Shown here: one piece after another, positions 1 to 10,117 of the stretch
How the letters are laid out: each line of letters starts with the position of its first letter
How positions within the stretch are numbered: the first letter of the stretch is position 1
Origin: Acidiferrobacteraceae bacterium
GTDB lineage: Bacteria; Pseudomonadota; Gammaproteobacteria; Acidiferrobacterales; Acidiferrobacteraceae
Reading direction: 5' to 3'
Length of the DNA stretch: 14,179 nt
NCBI GenBank assembly: GCA_027343725.1
Contig: DAHWKH010000114.1
Location: 1 to 14,179, forward strand
The notes under the pieces: model-generated
The model's input: only the letters and a program-made list of their open reading frames with translations
What the model was told of the DNA's origin: nothing
Databases searched by the model: none
Translations under genes and position numbers: made by a program

Positions 1-29
1 CGGAAGAGGCGTTTCAGGGAGACGGTACG

Positions 30-386
30 ATGGCCCGTATAGCAGGCATCAATATTCCGAACCACAAGCATGTCGAGATCGGATTGACGGCGATCTACGG
101 CATCGGCCGGCAGCGCTCGCGGCAGATCTGCGACGCCGCGGGGGTGACATCCACGGTCAAGGTCAAGGACCTGACGGACGCCGAGGTCGAGAAGATCCGC
201 GTCGAGGTCGGCAAGCACGTCGTCGAGGGTGACCTCAGACGCACGGTGTCCATGAACATCAAGCGGCTGATGGATATCGGCAGCTACCGGGGCATGCGCC
301 ACCGGCGCGGGCTGCCGGTGCGCGGCCAGCGGACGAAGACCAACGCCCGGACCCGTAAAGGGCCGCGCAAGGGCATACGGAAGTAG
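30..386 (+). CDS. rpsM: 30S ribosomal protein S13
   Basis: S13 sits in the head of the small ribosomal subunit, contacts the P-site tRNA and forms bridges to the large subunit. The 118-residue protein has the family's full length and is recognisable throughout. It starts MARIAGINIPNHK, has the helix-hairpin-helix stretch AIYGIGRQRS near residues 22-31, and ends in the basic RGQRTKTNARTRKGPRKG tail that reaches toward the tRNAs. The ATG is preceded by AGGGAG at 16-21 with an 8-base spacer. It is the first gene of the alpha operon here, with rpsK 12 bases downstream. In E. coli S4 represses this operon by binding a pseudoknot upstream of rpsM. Only 29 bases of leader lie in the window, so that element cannot be judged. 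Confidence 0.98.
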   Translation: MARIAGINIPNHKHVEIGLTAIYGIGRQRSRQICDAAGVTSTVKVKDLTDAEVEKIRVEVGKHVVEGDLRRTVSMNIKRLMDIGSYRGMRHRRGLPVRGQRTKTNARTRKGPRKGIRK

Positions 387-398
387 CGAAGGACGCAT

Positions 399-797
399 AT
401 GGCAGCGAACACATCGACAGGCGGCAAGGCGAAGAAGCGCGTCAAGAAGAACGTCGCGGAGGGCGTGGCCCATATCCAGGCGTCGTTCAACAACACGGTG
501 ATCACGATCACCGACCGGCAGGGCAACGTCCTGTCGTGGGCCACCGCCGGGGGCGCCGGTTTTCGCGGATCGCGCAAGAGTACGCCGTTCGCGGCACAGG
601 TGGCCTCGGACAAAGCCGGCCGCGCCGCCCAGGAGTTCGGCGTGAAGGCCCTCGAGATTCGGGTCAAGGGGCCGGGTCCGGGACGGGATTCGGCGGTGCG
701 CGCGTTGCATGCCGCGGGCTTTGAGATCAGCAACATCATCGATGTGACCCCGATCCCCCACAACGGTTGTCGCCCGGCCAAGCGCCGGCGCGTGTAA
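399..797 (+). CDS. rpsK: 30S ribosomal protein S11
   Basis: S11 is a platform protein of the 30S subunit, near the mRNA exit region and the binding site of the Shine-Dalgarno helix. The 132-residue product matches the usual length (129 in E. coli). It contains the family core: HIQASFNNTVITITD near residues 25-39, the glycine-rich GFRGSRKSTPFAAQ near 54-67, and the C-terminal DVTPIPHNGCRPAKRRRV, where the NG pair is the conserved isoaspartate-prone site of S11. AAGGAC at 390-395 serves as ribosome binding site just ahead of the ATG. The gene lies 12 bases after rpsM and 12 bases before rpsD, clearly in one transcription unit. Confidence 0.98.
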   Translation: MAANTSTGGKAKKRVKKNVAEGVAHIQASFNNTVITITDRQGNVLSWATAGGAGFRGSRKSTPFAAQVASDKAGRAAQEFGVKALEIRVKGPGPGRDSAVRALHAAGFEISNIIDVTPIPHNGCRPAKRRRV

Positions 798-809
798 GCG
801 GAGAGAGAG

Positions 810-1436
810 ATGGCCCGGTATACCGATGCAAAATGCCGCCAATGTCGGCGCGAGGGCGGTAAGCTCTTTCTGAAGGGCGAGAAGTGCTTCACGGACAAGT
901 GCCCGGTCGTCAAGCGCACGTATCCGCCGGGACAGCACGGGCAGCGGCGCAGCCGCGTGTCCGACTACGGCGGGCAGTTGCGCGAGAAACAGAAGATGCG
1001 CCGGATTTACGGGGTCCTCGAGGCGCAGTTCGCGAATTATTACGGCGAGGCGGACCGCCGCCGCGGCTCGACCGGCGAGAACCTGGTGAAGCTTCTCGAG
1101 TGCCGGCTGGACACGGTCGTGCACCGCATGGGCTTTGGCGCCTCGCGTTCGGAGGCGCGCCAGCTGGTGCGCCACAACGCGGTGTTGGTGAACGGCGCGC
1201 GCGTGAACATACCGGCCTATCAGCTCTCGGCCCAGGACGTGATCGAGGTGACATCGGCGGGCAAGGAGCAGCTGCGCGTCAAGGCCGCGCTCGAGGCCGC
1301 CGAGCAGCGGGGTTTTCCGGAATGGCTCGAGGTCGACAGCAAGGGCATGAAGGGGACGTTCAAGGCGGTCCCCGAACGCCGTGACGTGCCTGGAGAGATC
1401 GAGGAACAGCTTGTCATCGCCTTGTATTCGAAATAA
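810..1436 (+). CDS. rpsD: 30S ribosomal protein S4, four-cysteine (zinc-type) form
   Basis: S4 nucleates assembly of the 30S body by binding the 5' domain of 16S rRNA. In enterobacteria it also represses the alpha operon. The 208-residue protein is full length. The body is typical (RVSDYGGQLREKQKMRRIYG, then an S4 RNA-binding domain from about residue 97, ending LVIALYSK). The N-terminus differs from E. coli: cysteines at 9, 12, 26 and 31 (CxxC-x13-CxxxxC) match the zinc-binding type known from Thermus, Bacillus and many deltaproteobacteria, whereas E. coli S4 has lost these residues. The PPGQHG motif follows at about 39-44. A GGAGAGAG ribosome binding site precedes the ATG. Zinc binding is inferred from the cysteine pattern. 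Confidence 0.98.
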   Translation: MARYTDAKCRQCRREGGKLFLKGEKCFTDKCPVVKRTYPPGQHGQRRSRVSDYGGQLREKQKMRRIYGVLEAQFANYYGEADRRRGSTGENLVKLLECRLDTVVHRMGFGASRSEARQLVRHNAVLVNGARVNIPAYQLSAQDVIEVTSAGKEQLRVKAALEAAEQRGFPEWLEVDSKGMKGTFKAVPERRDVPGEIEEQLVIALYSK

Positions 1437-1454
1437 TCGCTATAGAGGGTCTCT

Positions 1455-2459
1455 ATGCAGAGTTCAGCAGCGGAATTTCTGAAGCCTCGTAGCGTCGGTG
1501 TGCAGACGCTCGGTCCCACGCATGCCCGGATCACCCTGGAGCCGCTCGAAAGGGGGTTTGGGCATACGCTTGGCAACGCCTTGCGTCGTGTTTTGTTGTC
1601 CTCGATGCCCGGCTGCGCCGTCACCGAAGTGCGCATCGAGGGGGTGCTGCACGAATACTCGACGATGGAGGGTGTTCAGGAGGATGTGATCGATATCCTT
1701 TTGAACCTGAAGGGGCTCGCCATGAAGATGGAGGGTCGCAGCGAGGCGCATGTGGTGGTCGACAAGACCGGCCCCGGCACGGTCACCGCGGCCGACATCC
1801 AGCTCGATCAGAGCCTCGAGATCGTCAACCCCGAGCACGTGATCGCGACCCTGAACAAGGCCATCCCGTTTCACATGGAGCTCACGATCACGGCCGGCCG
1901 CGGCTATGAGCCGGTGCCGGCGCGCGCGGTCGCCGAGGACCGTCCGCTCGGCGGCATGCAGATCGACGCCTCGTTCAGCCCCATCCGGCGCGTCTCCTAC
2001 ACGGTCGAGAACGCGCGCGTCGAGCAGCGTACCGACCTCGATAAGCTGGTGCTCGACATCGAGACCAACGGCGCCATCGATCCGGAGGCGGCGGTGCGGC
2101 GCGCGGCCAACATCCTGCGCGATCAGATGGCGGTATTCGTGGATCTCGAGAGCAAAGGGACGGAGGTCTGGGTCGAGGAGGAGCCGGACATCAACCCGAT
2201 CCTGTTGCGCCCGGTCGATGACCTCGAACTGACGGTACGCTCGGCCAACTGCTTGAAGGCCGAGAACATCTTTTACATCGGCGATCTCGTGCAAAAGAGC
2301 GAGATGGATCTCTTGAAGACCCCGAACCTCGGGAAGAAGTCGCTCACGGAGATCAAAGACGTACTGGCCTCCCATGAACTGAGCCTCGACATGAAACTCG
2401 AGAACTGGCCGCCGCAATCGATCCGGAACAAGGCCCCGAGCGAGAGCCTGGATCGCTAA
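1455..2459 (+). CDS. rpoA: DNA-directed RNA polymerase subunit alpha
   Basis: The alpha subunit dimerises to seed RNA polymerase assembly, and its C-terminal domain contacts UP elements and activators. The product has 334 residues (329 in E. coli). The N-terminal domain holds the assembly motif TLGNALRRVLLSS near residues 38-50. After a linker, the C-terminal domain contains RSANCLKAENI, with R262, N265, C266 and K268 corresponding to the E. coli DNA-contact residues R265, N268, C269 and K271, then TPNLGKKSLTEIKDVL. GAGGG at 1445-1449 is placed 5 bases before the ATG. It lies 18 bases after rpsD and 20 before rplQ, in the standard alpha operon position. Confidence 0.99.
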   Translation: MQSSAAEFLKPRSVGVQTLGPTHARITLEPLERGFGHTLGNALRRVLLSSMPGCAVTEVRIEGVLHEYSTMEGVQEDVIDILLNLKGLAMKMEGRSEAHVVVDKTGPGTVTAADIQLDQSLEIVNPEHVIATLNKAIPFHMELTITAGRGYEPVPARAVAEDRPLGGMQIDASFSPIRRVSYTVENARVEQRTDLDKLVLDIETNGAIDPEAAVRRAANILRDQMAVFVDLESKGTEVWVEEEPDINPILLRPVDDLELTVRSANCLKAENIFYIGDLVQKSEMDLLKTPNLGKKSLTEIKDVLASHELSLDMKLENWPPQSIRNKAPSESLDR

Positions 2460-2479
2460 AGAACAACGAGGATAGACCC

Positions 2480-2881
2480 ATGCGTCACCGCAAGAGCGGA
2501 CGGAAGTTCAATATGACAAGCGCCCACCGCCAGGCCATGTTCCGGAATATGGCGACCTCGCTGTTCCGGCACGAGCAGATCATGACCACCCTGCCCAAGG
2601 CCAAGGAGTTGCGGCGCGTCGCCGAGCCCCTGATCACGCTCGCGAAAACCGCGAGCGTCGCCAACCGGCGCCTGGCGTTCGCGCGCCTTCGCGACCGCGA
2701 GATCGTGGGCAAATTGTTCGACGAACTCGGGGAGCGTTACCGGAACCGTCAGGGCGGCTATCTGCGGATTCTGAAGACCGGCCTGCGCCCGGGGGACACC
2801 GCGCCCATGGCGCTCGTGCAGCTCATGGACCGCCCGGAACGCGCGGGCGACGAGGCGGAATCGCACGAGGAATCGGCTTAA
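2480..2881 (+). CDS. rplQ: 50S ribosomal protein L17
   Basis: L17 is a large-subunit protein near the exit tunnel and ends the alpha operon. The 133-residue product is slightly longer than the 127 residues of E. coli. It shows the family start MRHRKSGRKFN, the HRQAMFRNMATSLFRHEQI stretch near residues 14-32, and LPKAKELRRVAEPLITLAK near 37-55. The C-terminal YLRILKTGLRPGDTAPMAL is also typical, followed by a variable acidic tail. GAGGA at 2468-2472 is the ribosome binding site. The stop codon is followed within 8 bases by a strong hairpin, consistent with the end of the ribosomal transcription unit. Confidence 0.98.
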   Translation: MRHRKSGRKFNMTSAHRQAMFRNMATSLFRHEQIMTTLPKAKELRRVAEPLITLAKTASVANRRLAFARLRDREIVGKLFDELGERYRNRQGGYLRILKTGLRPGDTAPMALVQLMDRPERAGDEAESHEESA

Positions 2882-2887
2882 ACCCTC

Positions 2888-2912
2888 GCCGGCGGCCCTC
2901 GCGGCCGCCGGT
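2888..2912 (+). terminator. hairpin after rplQ, possible terminator without T run
   Basis: CCGGCGGCC at 2889-2897 and GGCCGCCGG at 2903-2911 form a perfect 9-bp GC stem around a 5-base loop, extended by one G-T pair. It starts 7 bases after the rplQ stop. The bases after it are C-rich (TCCCACCCC), with no T tract, so it is not a textbook intrinsic terminator. It may still end or attenuate transcription, or protect the 3' end of the ribosomal mRNA. Confidence 0.5.
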
Positions 2913-3018
2913 CCCACCCCACCTCTTGGTCTCAGGCCCGTCCCTTGGGCCGATGTCCGGCAAGCGACGTTAACGGTGTAATGCCCCCCTGCAGGAGTCT
3001 TCAGGAGGGCTATGCCGT

Positions 3019-4077
3019 ATGCAGGTCGCGCGCATACTGGCGGTGCGTCTGGACAATCTGGGCGATGTCATCATGCTGTCGCCCGCGTTGCGCTCGTTGC
3101 GCAGGGCCTATCCGACTGCGCGTCTGACCCTCATGGTCTCGCCCGCCGGGCGCGCCGCCGCGGCCTTGATCCCGGAGATGGACGAGGTGTTCGTGCATCG
3201 CGCCCTGTGGCAGGATGTGCGCGCCCAAATGCCGTTCGCGCCGGCGCGTGAGGAGGCGTTGATCGAGGCGATCCGCAAGCGCGCCTTCGACGCCGCCTTC
3301 GTGTTCACGAGTTTCTCGCAAAGCCCCTATCCCGCCGCTTACGTTTGTTATCTCGCGGGGGTCCCGGTGCGCGTGGCGCAGTCCCGGGAGTTCGGCGGTG
3401 GGGTCCTGACGACGTGGGTCGCGCCGTTACCGGACGATGCGCATCAAGTCGACCGCAATCTGCACCTCCTCGCGGGCTGCGGGATCGCGATCGACGGGTC
3501 GCGGCGGATGGCGATCGCGGTTCCGGGTTTGGCGCGCGAGCACGCCGACGCCCTGCTGCGCTATGAGGGCGTGGGGTCGGACTTCATCGCCCTGGCCCCG
3601 GGGGCGACGTGCAGCGCGCGCCGCTATTCCCTGGAACGCTTCCGGGATGTGGCGCTCGCGCTCCGGCGCCTCGGCCATCGCGTGGTGGTTCTGGGCGGCG
3701 AGGCCGACCGGGAGGCGGGGGAGGCCCTGGCCGCGCCCCCCGGGATCGTCTCGCTCTGCGGGCGCACGGACCTCGCCATGCTGGCCGCGATCGTGGCGCG
3801 CGCGCGTCTCCTCGTCAGCAACGATTCGGGGCCCATGCATATCGCAGACGCCGTCGGATGCCCCGTGGTGGTCCTGTACGCCGGGACCGACCGGGAGAGC
3901 CAGTGGCGGCCGCGTTCGGTCCCCGCGCGGCTCCTGCGGCGCCCGACGCCGTGTGCGCCCTGTTACCGCTTCACGTGCCCCTACGACCACGAGTGCCTGG
4001 CGATCGCGCCGGCAGAGGTCGTGGTGGCGGTGCAGGGGCTGCTCGCCGACAGCCCCCGGGAGGCGGCTCGTGCCTGA
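3019..4077 (+). CDS. glycosyltransferase family 9, heptosyltransferase-like
   Basis: Family 9 enzymes such as WaaC, WaaF and WaaQ move heptose from ADP-heptose to the LPS inner core on the cytoplasmic side of the inner membrane. The 352-residue protein begins with the typical two-domain N-terminus (ILAVRLDNLGDVIMLSPALRS). It has the donor-side APGATCSARRY near residues 193-203 and the family signature NDSGPMHIADAVG at 268-280. A cysteine-rich tail (CAPCYRFTCPYDHECL) near 314-329 is seen in many members. AGGAGG at 3003-3008 lies 10 bases from this ATG, and no in-frame start exists between them. Its last codons overlap hldE, which makes the ADP-heptose donor and supports the heptosyltransferase reading. 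The acceptor cannot be deduced. Confidence 0.9.
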   Translation: MQVARILAVRLDNLGDVIMLSPALRSLRRAYPTARLTLMVSPAGRAAAALIPEMDEVFVHRALWQDVRAQMPFAPAREEALIEAIRKRAFDAAFVFTSFSQSPYPAAYVCYLAGVPVRVAQSREFGGGVLTTWVAPLPDDAHQVDRNLHLLAGCGIAIDGSRRMAIAVPGLAREHADALLRYEGVGSDFIALAPGATCSARRYSLERFRDVALALRRLGHRVVVLGGEADREAGEALAAPPGIVSLCGRTDLAMLAAIVARARLLVSNDSGPMHIADAVGCPVVVLYAGTDRESQWRPRSVPARLLRRPTPCAPCYRFTCPYDHECLAIAPAEVVVAVQGLLADSPREAARA

Positions 4078-5545
4078 CGTGCAGGCCCTGATCCGGACCC
4101 TGCCGGCGTTCGCCGGGCGGCGCGTCCTGCTCGTCGGCGAGGCGATCCTCGATCGCTATCTGAAGGGGCGGGCGGCGGGGCTGTGCCGGGAGGCGCCGGT
4201 GCCGGTGGTGGGGCTCGAGTCGACGACCGAGGTCGCAGGGGGAGCGGCCAACGTCGCCGTCAACCTGGCGCGACTGGGCGCCGATGTGCGTTTCGTCTCC
4301 ACCGTGGGCGGCGATGCGCCCGGTGCGACCCTTGCCGGTCTGCTCACCGATCATGGGGTGTCCGGGGACGGGCTCCTGCGCGCGTCGGATGCGCGCACCC
4401 TGGTGAAGCACCGGGTGCGGTGCGACGATCAGCTGATCGTGCGCTTCGACGAGGGCGACACATCCCGGTCCCAAGCCCTGCCGGCGCGTCTTGCCGAGGC
4501 CGTGCGCCAAGCGGCAGGGCAGTCGGAGTGCCTGGTCGTGTCCGACTACGACCTCGGGCTCATGGGCCCGGAGGTGCGCGCGGCCATCGCCCAGGCGCAT
4601 GCCGGCGGACTCCCGCTCATCGTCGATGCCAAATGCCCGGAGCGCTACCGGGACATGCATCCCGATGTGGTGAAACCCAATTTCGCGGAGGCGCTGTGCT
4701 TGCTCGGGTGTCGGGCGCCCGGGCGCGAACGCGCGGCCTTCATCGAGCGTTCGCGGGAGGCGCTCTTGCAGGCGAGCGGCGCCGGCGTCGTCCTGGTGAC
4801 CCTGGATGCCGAGGGGGCGGTCCTGATCGCCCCGGACAAGACCTATCGGACGTCCGGGCGCGCGGTTCCGGCGGCTCATACGGCCGGTGCCGGCGATACG
4901 TTTTTGAGTGCCTTCACGCTCGCTTATGCCGCCCATGCCCCATTGCCGGTGGCCATGGATCTCGGTGCCCAGGCGGCCGATCTCGTTTTGGACGGGGAGA
5001 CGACGCTCGCCTGCGGGGCCGAGGCGCTCGGCCGGGAGCTCGCCGGACAGGGCAAGCTCTGGCGCGATGATCGCCAGATCGCAGACCAGAGCGACTTCTA
5101 CCGGGCGCGCGGACAGCGCGTGGTCTTTACGAACGGCTGTTTCGATATCCTGCACCGCGGCCACATCGCCTATCTCGAACGCGCCAAGGCCCTGGGCGAT
5201 GTGCTGGTGGTGGGACTGAACGACGACGCCTCGGTGCGGCGTTTGAAAGGCCCGGGCCGCCCCATCAATCCCCTCGCCGATCGCATGGCGGTGGTGGCGG
5301 CGCTGGCCTGCGTCGATCACGTGCTCTCGTTCGCCGGTGACACGGCGCACGCCCCCATCCGCCTGATCCGGCCGCACATCTTCGCGAAGGGCGGGGATTA
5401 CGCCACCAAGTGCCTGCCGGAGGCGGCCCTCGTCGAGGAGTGGCACGGCCAGGTCCGCCTCCTCGAGTACATGAAGGACGCCTCGACGAGCGATCTCATC
5501 GCGCGCATACGCCGCGAGGCGCGTAGCGGCTCGTGGACGTCCTGA
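4070..5545 (+). CDS. hldE: bifunctional heptose-7-phosphate kinase / heptose-1-phosphate adenylyltransferase
   Basis: HldE catalyses two cytoplasmic steps of ADP-heptose synthesis: phosphorylation of D-glycero-beta-D-manno-heptose 7-phosphate at O-1, then adenylyl transfer after a phosphatase step. With the GTG at 4070 the protein has 491 residues (477 in E. coli). The N-terminal ribokinase-like domain spans about 10-325. It has N204 and E207 of the PN..E metal motif and AGAGDTF at 272-278 with likely catalytic D276. The C-terminal nucleotidyltransferase domain starts near 348 with TNGCFDILHRGH, where H362 and H365 form HxGH, and later has KGGDY. GGGAGG at 4058-4063 stands 6 bases before this GTG, which overlaps the preceding stop by 8 bases. 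An open frame continues upstream but there it is the shadow of the glycosyltransferase. Confidence 0.95.
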   Translation: MPDVQALIRTLPAFAGRRVLLVGEAILDRYLKGRAAGLCREAPVPVVGLESTTEVAGGAANVAVNLARLGADVRFVSTVGGDAPGATLAGLLTDHGVSGDGLLRASDARTLVKHRVRCDDQLIVRFDEGDTSRSQALPARLAEAVRQAAGQSECLVVSDYDLGLMGPEVRAAIAQAHAGGLPLIVDAKCPERYRDMHPDVVKPNFAEALCLLGCRAPGRERAAFIERSREALLQASGAGVVLVTLDAEGAVLIAPDKTYRTSGRAVPAAHTAGAGDTFLSAFTLAYAAHAPLPVAMDLGAQAADLVLDGETTLACGAEALGRELAGQGKLWRDDRQIADQSDFYRARGQRVVFTNGCFDILHRGHIAYLERAKALGDVLVVGLNDDASVRRLKGPGRPINPLADRMAVVAALACVDHVLSFAGDTAHAPIRLIRPHIFAKGGDYATKCLPEAALVEEWHGQVRLLEYMKDASTSDLIARIRREARSGSWTS

Positions 5546-6327
5546 TCCCGACGTGCGACCGCCCGGCGGCGTTGGCGGTGACGCTGACGAGCCTTCTCGG
5601 CCAGGACCTGCGCTTGCGCATCGTGGTATCGGACCAGGGCGACCAGGACGCGCGCGCGGCCCCCGAGACGCGCGCGATCGCCCGCGTCCTCGCAGTCCAC
5701 GGACACGAGGTGGTCTGGCATCGGCACCTGCCGCGCCGGGGGCTCGCCGAACAGCGGGATTTTCTGTTGCGCGAGGCACGCGCCGCCCACGCCCTGTTTT
5801 TGGACGACGACGTCATTGTCGTCCCCGGGGCCCTTTCGGCCCTGCAGGCGGCGCTCATCGAGGAGCGCTGTGGGTTCGTGGGGTATGGGCTCATCGGGCT
5901 CAGCTTCCAGGGCGACCGGCGCCCCCGGGAGGAGGTCGTGGAGTATTGGGACGGGCCGGTGACGCCCGAGCGGGTGACGCCCGGGAGCCGCGCCTGGGAG
6001 CGCCATAAGCTTCACAACGCCGCCAATCTGTACCACGTCGGGCGCACCCTCACGGGCCCCCGGACGTATCGCGTCGCCTGGATCGGCGGTTGCGTGCTCT
6101 ACGACGTGGCCTGCCTGCGCGCTTGCGGCGGGTTCTCGTTTTGGCGGGAGTTGCCGGAGCACCATTGCGGCGAGGACGTCCTTGCGCAGCTTCGGGTCAT
6201 GGCGCGCTTCGGCGGCTGCGGGCTGCTGCCCTCGCGGGCCTATCACCAGGAGTGTCCGACCACGGTGGTGGCGCGCGATGTCGATGCCCCGAAAGTGCTT
6301 CCCGTGGGGCGCGCCGGCTGGGAGTAA
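5533..6327 (+). CDS. glycosyltransferase family 2 (GT-A fold)
   Basis: The 264-residue protein has the features of a GT-A glycosyltransferase using a nucleotide sugar and a metal ion. It has the N-terminal VLIPTCDRPAALAVTLTSLL, the metal-binding LFLDDDV with aspartates 91-93, an IGGCVLYDVACLR stretch before the acceptor region, and GEDV at 213-216, matching the catalytic ED motif. No membrane segment is visible, so it is probably soluble or peripheral. The GTG start lies inside the end of hldE (13-base overlap). A TAG three codons upstream in frame rules out an earlier start, and the ribosome binding site is poor (GAGG at 5516-5519), so translational coupling to hldE is likely. Donor and acceptor are unknown. 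The neighbours suggest LPS core or another surface glycan. Confidence 0.88.
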   Translation: MDVLIPTCDRPAALAVTLTSLLGQDLRLRIVVSDQGDQDARAAPETRAIARVLAVHGHEVVWHRHLPRRGLAEQRDFLLREARAAHALFLDDDVIVVPGALSALQAALIEERCGFVGYGLIGLSFQGDRRPREEVVEYWDGPVTPERVTPGSRAWERHKLHNAANLYHVGRTLTGPRTYRVAWIGGCVLYDVACLRACGGFSFWRELPEHHCGEDVLAQLRVMARFGGCGLLPSRAYHQECPTTVVARDVDAPKVLPVGRAGWE

Positions 6328-6341
6328 CCCGCGCCCGGCGC

Positions 6342-6347
6342 TACACT
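6342..6347 (+). promoter_or_regulatory. -10-like box directly before the SAM hydrolase gene
   Basis: TACACT lies 7 bases before the ATG at 6355. If it acts as a -10 element, transcription would start at or next to the A of the ATG, giving a leaderless mRNA. No Shine-Dalgarno sequence is visible between it and the ATG, which fits. No good -35 box is seen, so the call rests on the -10 and on the missing ribosome binding site. Confidence 0.35.
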
Positions 6348-7032
6348 GCCCGCCATGATCGTCTTGATGACGGATTTCGGCGTGTCGGATCCCTACGTCG
6401 GGCAGGTCCATATGCGTTTGCGCACGATCGCGCCCGAGGTGCCGGTGATCGACCTCTTTCACGCGCTGCCGAGTTTCGCGGTTCAGGCCGCGGCCTACCT
6501 TCTGCCGGCCTACTGCCGGCATGTGCCCGCGGGGGCCGTGATCATGGCGATCGTCGATCCGGGTGTCGGCACATCGCGCCAGGCGCTCGCCTTCACCGCC
6601 GGGGGCCGGCGCTTCATCGGTCCGGACAACGGGCTTTTTGAAATGATCGCGCGCCGCGACACGGTGGCATCGTGCGTCGCTTTGCCCGTTCCGGCCGATG
6701 CCTCCCCCACGTTTCATGGTCGCGACGTCTTTGCCCCGGCGGCCGCGGCCTGGGCGCGCGGGACCCGTCCGACGGGCCGGGACGTTGCCCTTACCCGCTA
6801 TCCGCAATGGCCGGACGATGGCTGCTTCATCGCCTATATCGATCATTACGGCAATGCCGTCACCGGTCTGCGGGCCGCGCCCGAGCACCGGGCGATCCGG
6901 ATCCGCGGCCACCTGTTGAAGCGCGCGCGCACCTTCGGCGAGCGCCCCGCGGGGGAGGCTTTTTTTTACGAGAACGCCAACGGTCTCATCGAGATCGCCG
7001 CAAACGGCGCATCGGCCGCGGACCGACTCGGC

Positions 7033-9918
<2,886 letters not shown>

Positions 9919-9940
9919 CGAGACCGCGGAGAAACCCCAT

Positions 9941-9970
9941 ACTATACGGCCCCTCGACCATCGAAGGCAA
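9941..9970 (-). promoter_or_regulatory. sigma70-type promoter of uvrA
   Basis: On the minus strand TTGCCT (9970-9965) is followed after 18 bases by TATAGT (9946-9941), matching the -35 and -10 consensus at 4 and 5 of 6 positions. Transcription would begin about 9934, leaving a leader of about 16 bases before the uvrA ATG at 9918. This placement excludes the longer uvrA start at 9987. Confidence 0.6.
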
Positions 9971-9987
9971 AAAGCCGGCGAGGGCAT

Positions 9988-10117
9988 CGGTGGCCCCGCG
10001 GTCTTCCGGGTCCAGGGCGCCGGTCCCCGGGGCTACCCAGCCGTCTGCAAGTGACTTAGACTAGCCACGCAGGCCGGCCGGGTGCTTCCGGTCCCGGCCG
10101 ACACAGAGGGGGAGTTC
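9988..10117. promoter_or_regulatory. divergent uvrA-ssb control region with weak ssb promoter
   Basis: Between the uvrA promoter and the ssb start there is no protein gene. A possible ssb -10 box is TAGACT at 10057-10062, with only a poor -35 match (TACCCA at 10034-10039, 17-base spacer). It overlaps a small dyad, AAGT-G-ACTT at 10049-10057. I searched for an E. coli-type LexA operator (CTGT-N8-ACAG) and saw none. Confidence 0.3.

Noticed and set aside
1..42. Frame 1 open from the window edge to TAG at 40-42, possibly the end of an upstream gene overlapping rpsM.
   Set aside because: Only 13 codons are visible, and they do not clearly match the C-terminus of L36 or SecY, the usual neighbours.
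1411..1446. Internal promoter before rpoA: TTGTCA with AATAAT (15-base spacer) or TATAGA (24-base spacer).
   Set aside because: Spacers are outside the usual range, and the AT-rich bases are explained by the conserved C-terminal codons and stop of S4.
3437..4069. Long upstream extension of the hldE frame giving a 702-residue protein.
   Set aside because: The upstream part is arginine-rich out-of-frame sequence over the GT9 gene. A GTG with a well-placed ribosome binding site at 4070 matches the true HldE start.
9919..9987. Longer uvrA start adding 23 residues.
   Set aside because: The extra residues are not conserved, and the likely -10 box lies inside them, so the mRNA would begin downstream of that start.
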